Below, one piece after another: positions 7,339 through 11,011 of a DNA stretch of 11,011 nucleotides. A model generated the notes under the pieces. It was not told the DNA's origin. It was given only the letters and a program-made list of their open reading frames with translations, and ran no database searches. The position numbers and the translations under genes were made by a program. Position 1 is the first letter of the stretch, and every line of letters begins with the position of its first letter. Source of the stretch: Methanoregulaceae archaeon (GTDB lineage Archaea > Halobacteriota > Methanomicrobia > Methanomicrobiales > Methanospirillaceae). Where the stretch lies: NCBI GenBank assembly GCA_028679405.1, contig JAJRBP010000015.1, positions 1 through 11,011 of the forward strand. Direction: 5' to 3'.

Positions 7339-7602
7339 ATGGTAGAGTATGACCTCCTCGTTATATCAGTGCTGGGAATTGCCATAACGGCGGCGGCAAT
7401 CGTTGCAATCGTGCAAAAGAATCTAATCCGGGCAGTCGTTGCGTACGCATTCGCCAGCGCGTGTGTCGCCGCACTTTTTTTCGTACTCGCCTCACCCTAT
7501 GCAGGAGCTCTTGAGCTCACCGTCGGTGCAGGTCTTGTCTCAGTCCTCTTCCTTGTCGCCCTTATCCTCGCCGGCGGGGAGGAGGAGGAGGTGGCGGTTT
7601 GA
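7339..7602 (+). CDS. DUF4040 / MbhD-like membrane subunit of an Mrp/Mbh-type antiporter module
   Basis: This 87-residue protein with three apparent transmembrane helices matches the DUF4040 family, equivalent to MbhD and to a C-terminal portion of MrpA. It is a small connector in multi-subunit cation/proton antiporters and antiporter-coupled hydrogenases. The conserved core is LIRAVVAYAF followed by GALELTVGAGL, with the buried glutamate at E59. The tail is acidic (EEEE). The ATG at 7339 follows GGGAG and AAGGGGG; an upstream in-frame start at 7270 lacks a good site and encodes sequence atypical of the family. It is the first gene of the second operon. The family call is good; the particular complex cannot be told from this gene alone. 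Confidence 0.85.
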   Translation: MVEYDLLVISVLGIAITAAAIVAIVQKNLIRAVVAYAFASACVAALFFVLASPYAGALELTVGAGLVSVLFLVALILAGGEEEEVAV

Positions 7603-7835
7603 AGATCAGGGCCGCCTGTGCGGTGATCCTGGGCTCGGTCTTTCTCCTTGGTTTCGCAGTTCTGGCCGGGCAGGAATTTCCCGGGCCTGCAATTGCTCCC
7701 GGTCTCGCTTCTGCAGGGGCGGTATTATGGAAGGGACGGACCACGGAAGTGTTACTCCAGGGACTCATCATCCTGGCCGGCGTGCTGTCGATCCTCCTGC
7801 TCCTCGGTTCCGGAAAAAGGGGAGGGAATTCATAA
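7599..7835 (+). CDS. MbhE-like small membrane subunit
   Basis: This 78-residue protein has two apparent transmembrane helices, about residues 4-24 and 52-70. Between them is a loop with AVLWKGRTTEVLLQG (41-55), which resembles the MbhE/MrpA C-terminal family, where a short Arg- and Glu-containing stretch precedes the second helix. It has no catalytic motif and probably stitches antiporter modules together. The start is TTG at 7599, overlapping the previous stop as TTGA. The GGAGGAGGAGGAGGTGG run just before gives several overlapping ribosome-binding sites. The assignment rests on position, size and the loop, so it is less secure than its neighbours. Confidence 0.7.
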   Translation: MKIRAACAVILGSVFLLGFAVLAGQEFPGPAIAPGLASAGAVLWKGRTTEVLLQGLIILAGVLSILLLLGSGKRGGNS

Positions 7836-8159
7836 ATGATGCAGTTCTCCACCCCCATTGTCCTCCTGGTTGCCGGGGCGCTCTTCGCGGTGGGACTTGC
7901 AGGCCTGACCGCGCGCAGTCACCTGATTAAGATGGTAATGGCGCTCGAATTTCTCGGGAAAGGGGTGAGTATACTCTTCATTCTCGGCGGGTACCTCGCA
8001 GGGGATACGGGGGTTTCGCAGGCAGTGGTTTTCACCCTCATTGCGATCGAGGCGGTTGTTGCGGGCGTTGCGCTTGCGCTCGTCGTACTGATCAGGCGCA
8101 CATGGAAAACCATGGACCTCGATGCCGTGGCGCGATCTCCGGGCGGAGGGAAAACCTGA
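7836..8159 (+). CDS. MrpC/MbhG/NuoK-like antiporter subunit
   Basis: This 107-residue protein has three apparent transmembrane helices and belongs to the NuoK/MnhC/MrpC family. The two buried glutamates of the family are at E38 (MALEFLGKGV) and E72 (LIAIEAVVAGV). Their numbering matches Glu36 and Glu72 of E. coli NuoK closely, which argues for a working proton path. The start is ATG 7836 directly after the previous TAA (a second ATG follows at 7839), with GGGGAGGG about 10 nt upstream. Its TGA overlaps the next ATG by one base. In Mrp and Mbh complexes this subunit lies between the MrpA-like and MrpD-like antiporters. Confidence 0.9.
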   Translation: MMQFSTPIVLLVAGALFAVGLAGLTARSHLIKMVMALEFLGKGVSILFILGGYLAGDTGVSQAVVFTLIAIEAVVAGVALALVVLIRRTWKTMDLDAVARSPGGGKT

Positions 8160-11011
8160 TGGACCTTTCGGCATGGTGCCTCGTCCTGATCGTCGCGATG
8201 CCATTTGCCGGTTCCTGTGCAGTCCTGCTGTTTCGCAACCGGCCCGACGCCCGCGAAACCGGAACGCTGCTCTCCGCGCTCCTCACATTTCTCCTCTGTA
8301 TTCTCGCCATTCCCGGAGTTTTCGGATCAAACGTCTCGACGCCATCGCTTGCGGTGCTGCCAGGCTTGAGCCTCCAGTTCACCGCCGATCCGCTCGGTCT
8401 CCTGTTTGCCAGCATCGCCTCGCTGCTCTGGATAATCACCTCGGTATATAACATCGGGTACATGCGCGGGCTGAAGGAACACGCCCAGACCAGGTATTAT
8501 GTCTCCTTCGCCATCACGATGGGCTCGGTGATGGGAGTCGCACTCTCGTCCAACCTCTTCTCGCTCTTTGTTTTCTACGAGATCCTTGCGATCGCCGCAT
8601 ACCCGCTCGTTGCGCATAAAGAAACGCCTGAGGCCCTTCTCGCGGGGAAAAAATACCTGATCTACACCCAGAGCGGCGGGGTTGCAGTCCTTGCCGGAAT
8701 GATGACCCTGCTCGGGATGGGTGGCACCCTCGACTTTGTCGCGGGAGGGAACACCACCATCTCGGCCCTGGCCCCTGAATTTGCCCGGCTTGCCTTCCTC
8801 CTCCTTATGGCTGGTTTCGGGGTGAAAGCGGCGCTGGTCCCCCTTCATGGATGGCTGCCCACCGCAATGGTCGCCCCGACGCCGGTGAGCGGTCTGCTCC
8901 ATGCGGTGGCAGTCGTCAATTCGGGAGTTTTCGGGCTTTTTCGCCTGATGCTGTACCTCTACGGGCCGGATCTTATGGTCAGCCTTGACCTTCGGAACGT
9001 GGTGATCGTCGCTTCCGTCATCACGATAGTCGTCGGCTCACTCCTCGCCCTCCGGCAGGACGATTTCAAGCTCCGGCTTGCCTACTCAACCGTCAGCCAG
9101 CTCAGCTATATGGTCCTTGGTGCCGCGGTACTGCTGCCTGCGGGCATCTCGGGGGTATCCGAGACCGGCAGGGCGCTCGCAGTTGTCGGGGCCACGTATG
9201 CATTTACGGCCCACGCATTTGCCAAGCTCGCGATGTTCTTTGTCGCGGGTGCGGTCGCGGTTGAGACCGGGAAGACGAAGATCTCTGAGCTCGACGGCAT
9301 TGGCAGGAAAATGCCATGGGAATTCGCCGCCTTCACCCTCGCGACACTGAGCCTCGCAGGGATACCGCCGATGGCCGGGTTCATTTCCAAGTACTATCTC
9401 TCCCTCGGTATCGGTGCAGGGCTTATCGGTGAATGGTGGATTCTCCTCATCCTCGTCCTCGCGAGTGTCCTGAACCTCGCCTATTTCCTCCCGGTCATAA
9501 TCAGGGCATTCTTCCGGCCGTGTTCATATGAGGTCCCCGGCGTTCGCATGACTCTTCGCGGGCCGGTGCTGGCGGCCGCGGGAGGAGCGTTTCTCCTCGG
9601 CCTCTGGACGGCGGTCCCTGCAAGCCCGTTCGGCCTCTGCTCCCAGGTCGCCGCCAGTGTAACCCATACCGCGCTCGCGGTCTCCGGTACATTCAACCCC
9701 GGCACGGTGATCCCACCCTTCCTGATCTTCTTTGTCGGCGCCCCGCTTGTCCTCGCCCTTCGCGGACGAGCCCGGCAGGCAGGACTCATCGGGCTCGGGG
9801 GACTCGCCCTCGCTTACGTCCTGGCCCTCCCCGGCGGCTGCTTCAGCGGTCCCGGAGCTGCAGCCGTGCAGTGGAACCTGCCCTTCATGGGCTATACCCT
9901 GACCCTCCTCCGGGTGGACAGCCTCTCCTGGTTCACCGGGGTAATCTTTGCCCTCATCACGTTCTTCGCCATCCTCTACGCTGCCGCGGTCGCCCCGCCC
10001 CGCCTTCATCTCTATGCCCTGATGTACGCAGGGGCTTCCCTCGGGGTGGTCTTTGCGGGGGACTGGATCACTGTCCTGTTCTTCTGGGAGCTGATGGCGG
10101 TCATCTCGACATTCCTCATCTGGCAGGAAGGGGGAGAGGCTGTTCAAGCAGGATATCGGTATCTCCTTTTCCACGGCCTTGGGGGTACCCTTCTTGCAGC
10201 GGGGATTGCCCTCCTCTTCATGGGGGCGGGATCCCCTGTCGTCGGCCCCCTGTCCGGGATACCGGACGGCATCTACCAGATGTGGGCATCCGTGCTGATC
10301 GTACTCGGCGTGGGGGTGAACGTCGCGTTCCTCCCGCTGCATACCTGGTTACCGGATTCCTATCCGAGGGCGAATTTTGTAGCGAGCGTATTCCTGAGCG
10401 TTTACACGACCAAGGCAGCGGTGTATCTCCTCGCCCGTATCCAGCCCGGGACTGAGATCATCGCGGTAATGGGCGCCCTCATGGCAGTATTCGGGGTGAC
10501 CTTCGCGGTTTTCCAGAACGACATGCGCCGCCTGCTCTCTTATCATATCATCTCGCAGGTCGGCTACATGGTTGCAGGCGTGGGAATTCTCGGATGGCTG
10601 GGAGCCGGGAGCGAGATCGGACAGCTCGGGCTGGACGGCGGAATGGCCCACCTCTTCAACAACATCCTTTACAAGTCGCTCCTCTTCATGGCGGTCGGTG
10701 TCATCATCTGGAAGACAGGTGAAAACCTGCTCAGCCGTATCGGCGGCCTCCAGAAGAAGATGCCGGTGACCGCATTCGCGTTCTGGGTGGCAGCCCTCTC
10801 GATCTCCGGGTTCCCTCTCTTCAATGGTTTCGTGTCAAAAGGGATGGTCCTGATGGCTGCGGAACACACGAGCATCTGGATCTGGGTACTCCTCGAGATC
10901 GCATCCTTCGGGACCTTCGTCTCGTTTCTCAAGTTAGGGTATTTCGCTTTCTTACGACGTGGTGATACCCTGGCCTCGGATCCGCCGCTCCTCATGCAGG
11001 CCGGCATGCTC
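8159..11011 (+). CDS. Tandem fusion of two MrpD/NuoM-type antiporter subunits (partial, C-terminus beyond right edge)
   Basis: One frame stays open without a stop from ATG 8159 to the right edge, 951 codons. Codons 1 to about 510 form a complete antiporter module: E141 in TM5 (VFYEILA), K223 in TM7 (GVKAALVPLHGWL), APTPVSGLLHAV, H352 and K356 (HAFAKLAMFF), and K411 in TM12 (FISKYYL). Codons from about 517 form a second module: E644 (FFWELMAV), LPLHTWLPDSYP, K752 in TM8 (TTKAAVY), H831 and K839, and K894 (VSKGMVL). The first module lacks the TM8 lysine (N254) and the second lacks the TM7 lysine (N721). No stop and no ribosome-binding site were found at the junction near 9690-9710, where separate genes would be expected. 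Most relatives are single modules of about 450-650 residues. It probably moves H+ or Na+ within an Mrp/Mbh-type complex. The family is certain; the fusion is directly visible. Confidence 0.93.
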   Translation, partial: MDLSAWCLVLIVAMPFAGSCAVLLFRNRPDARETGTLLSALLTFLLCILAIPGVFGSNVSTPSLAVLPGLSLQFTADPLGLLFASIASLLWIITSVYNIGYMRGLKEHAQTRYYVSFAITMGSVMGVALSSNLFSLFVFYEILAIAAYPLVAHKETPEALLAGKKYLIYTQSGGVAVLAGMMTLLGMGGTLDFVAGGNTTISALAPEFARLAFLLLMAGFGVKAALVPLHGWLPTAMVAPTPVSGLLHAVAVVNSGVFGLFRLMLYLYGPDLMVSLDLRNVVIVASVITIVVGSLLALRQDDFKLRLAYSTVSQLSYMVLGAAVLLPAGISGVSETGRALAVVGATYAFTAHAFAKLAMFFVAGAVAVETGKTKISELDGIGRKMPWEFAAFTLATLSLAGIPPMAGFISKYYLSLGIGAGLIGEWWILLILVLASVLNLAYFLPVIIRAFFRPCSYEVPGVRMTLRGPVLAAAGGAFLLGLWTAVPASPFGLCSQVAASVTHTALAVSGTFNPGTVIPPFLIFFVGAPLVLALRGRARQAGLIGLGGLALAYVLALPGGCFSGPGAAAVQWNLPFMGYTLTLLRVDSLSWFTGVIFALITFFAILYAAAVAPPRLHLYALMYAGASLGVVFAGDWITVLFFWELMAVISTFLIWQEGGEAVQAGYRYLLFHGLGGTLLAAGIALLFMGAGSPVVGPLSGIPDGIYQMWASVLIVLGVGVNVAFLPLHTWLPDSYPRANFVASVFLSVYTTKAAVYLLARIQPGTEIIAVMGALMAVFGVTFAVFQNDMRRLLSYHIISQVGYMVAGVGILGWLGAGSEIGQLGLDGGMAHLFNNILYKSLLFMAVGVIIWKTGENLLSRIGGLQKKMPVTAFAFWVAALSISGFPLFNGFVSKGMVLMAAEHTSIWIWVLLEIASFGTFVSFLKLGYFAFLRRGDTLASDPPLLMQAGML

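Noticed and set aside
9524..10342. Minus-strand open frame of 272 codons opposite the fused antiporter
   Set aside because: Same shadow effect; the plus strand is open throughout with family motifs on both sides of this stretch.
9871..10455. Plus-strand frame of 194 codons in another phase, considered as a separate gene or evidence of a frameshift
   Set aside because: The antiporter motifs continue uninterrupted in the phase set by ATG 8159, and this frame contains only Pro/Arg-rich sequence.
1..11011. CRISPR arrays, tRNA or rRNA genes, insertion sequences, transposase genes
   Set aside because: Reading through found no regularly spaced repeats, no tRNA-like fold with conserved arms, and no inverted-repeat-bounded element; almost all of the sequence is accounted for by bioenergetic genes.

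Overview
The window looks like an archaeal energy-conservation locus, most likely from a hydrogenotrophic methanogen. The six-gene Ech hydrogenase order echABCDEF is the one known from Methanosarcina and relatives. Junctions carry strong Shine-Dalgarno sequences of the GGAGG/GGTGAT kind, GTG and TTG starts are frequent, promoters look like archaeal BRE/TATA elements, and the DNA is GC-rich with AT-rich islands only between genes. The base composition fits Methanomicrobiales (Methanoregula, Methanosphaerula, Methanolinea or Methanoculleus type) better than AT-richer Methanosarcina. The taxonomic call is inference; no rRNA or marker gene is present.

Layout. (1) On the minus strand, 1-1422 is the N-terminal ~474 codons of hppA, a membrane-bound proton-pumping pyrophosphatase that runs off the left edge; its signature residues are of the K+-independent class. 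(2) A 239-nt divergent promoter region (1423-1661) separates it from the plus-strand ech operon. (3) 1662-6767 is a complete echABCDEF operon. The first five genes overlap by 4 nt at each junction, and the NiFe-site cysteines and 4Fe-4S ligands can all be seen. (4) 6768-7338 is a 571-nt stretch without a convincing protein gene. It holds a probable terminator, an archaeal-type promoter and possible RNA structure. (5) From 7339 to the right edge is a second tightly packed operon of Mrp/Mbh-type membrane subunits: a DUF4040/MbhD-like protein, a short MbhE-like protein, an MrpC/NuoK-like protein, and an unusually long open frame. That frame (8159 to beyond 11011, at least 951 codons) fuses two complete MrpD/NuoM-type antiporter modules head to tail.

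How the parts may work together. Ech couples ferredoxin/H2 chemistry to ion movement through EchA and EchB. The pyrophosphatase adds a pump driven by biosynthetic pyrophosphate. The downstream cassette adds two more antiporter-like modules plus the DUF4040, MbhE and NuoK-type connectors. It is either the membrane arm of a second, Mbh-like complex whose hydrogenase genes lie past the right edge, or an accessory antiporter that extends or works beside Ech. The fused double antiporter, with complementary Lys-to-Asn changes in its two halves, is the most unusual thing in the window.
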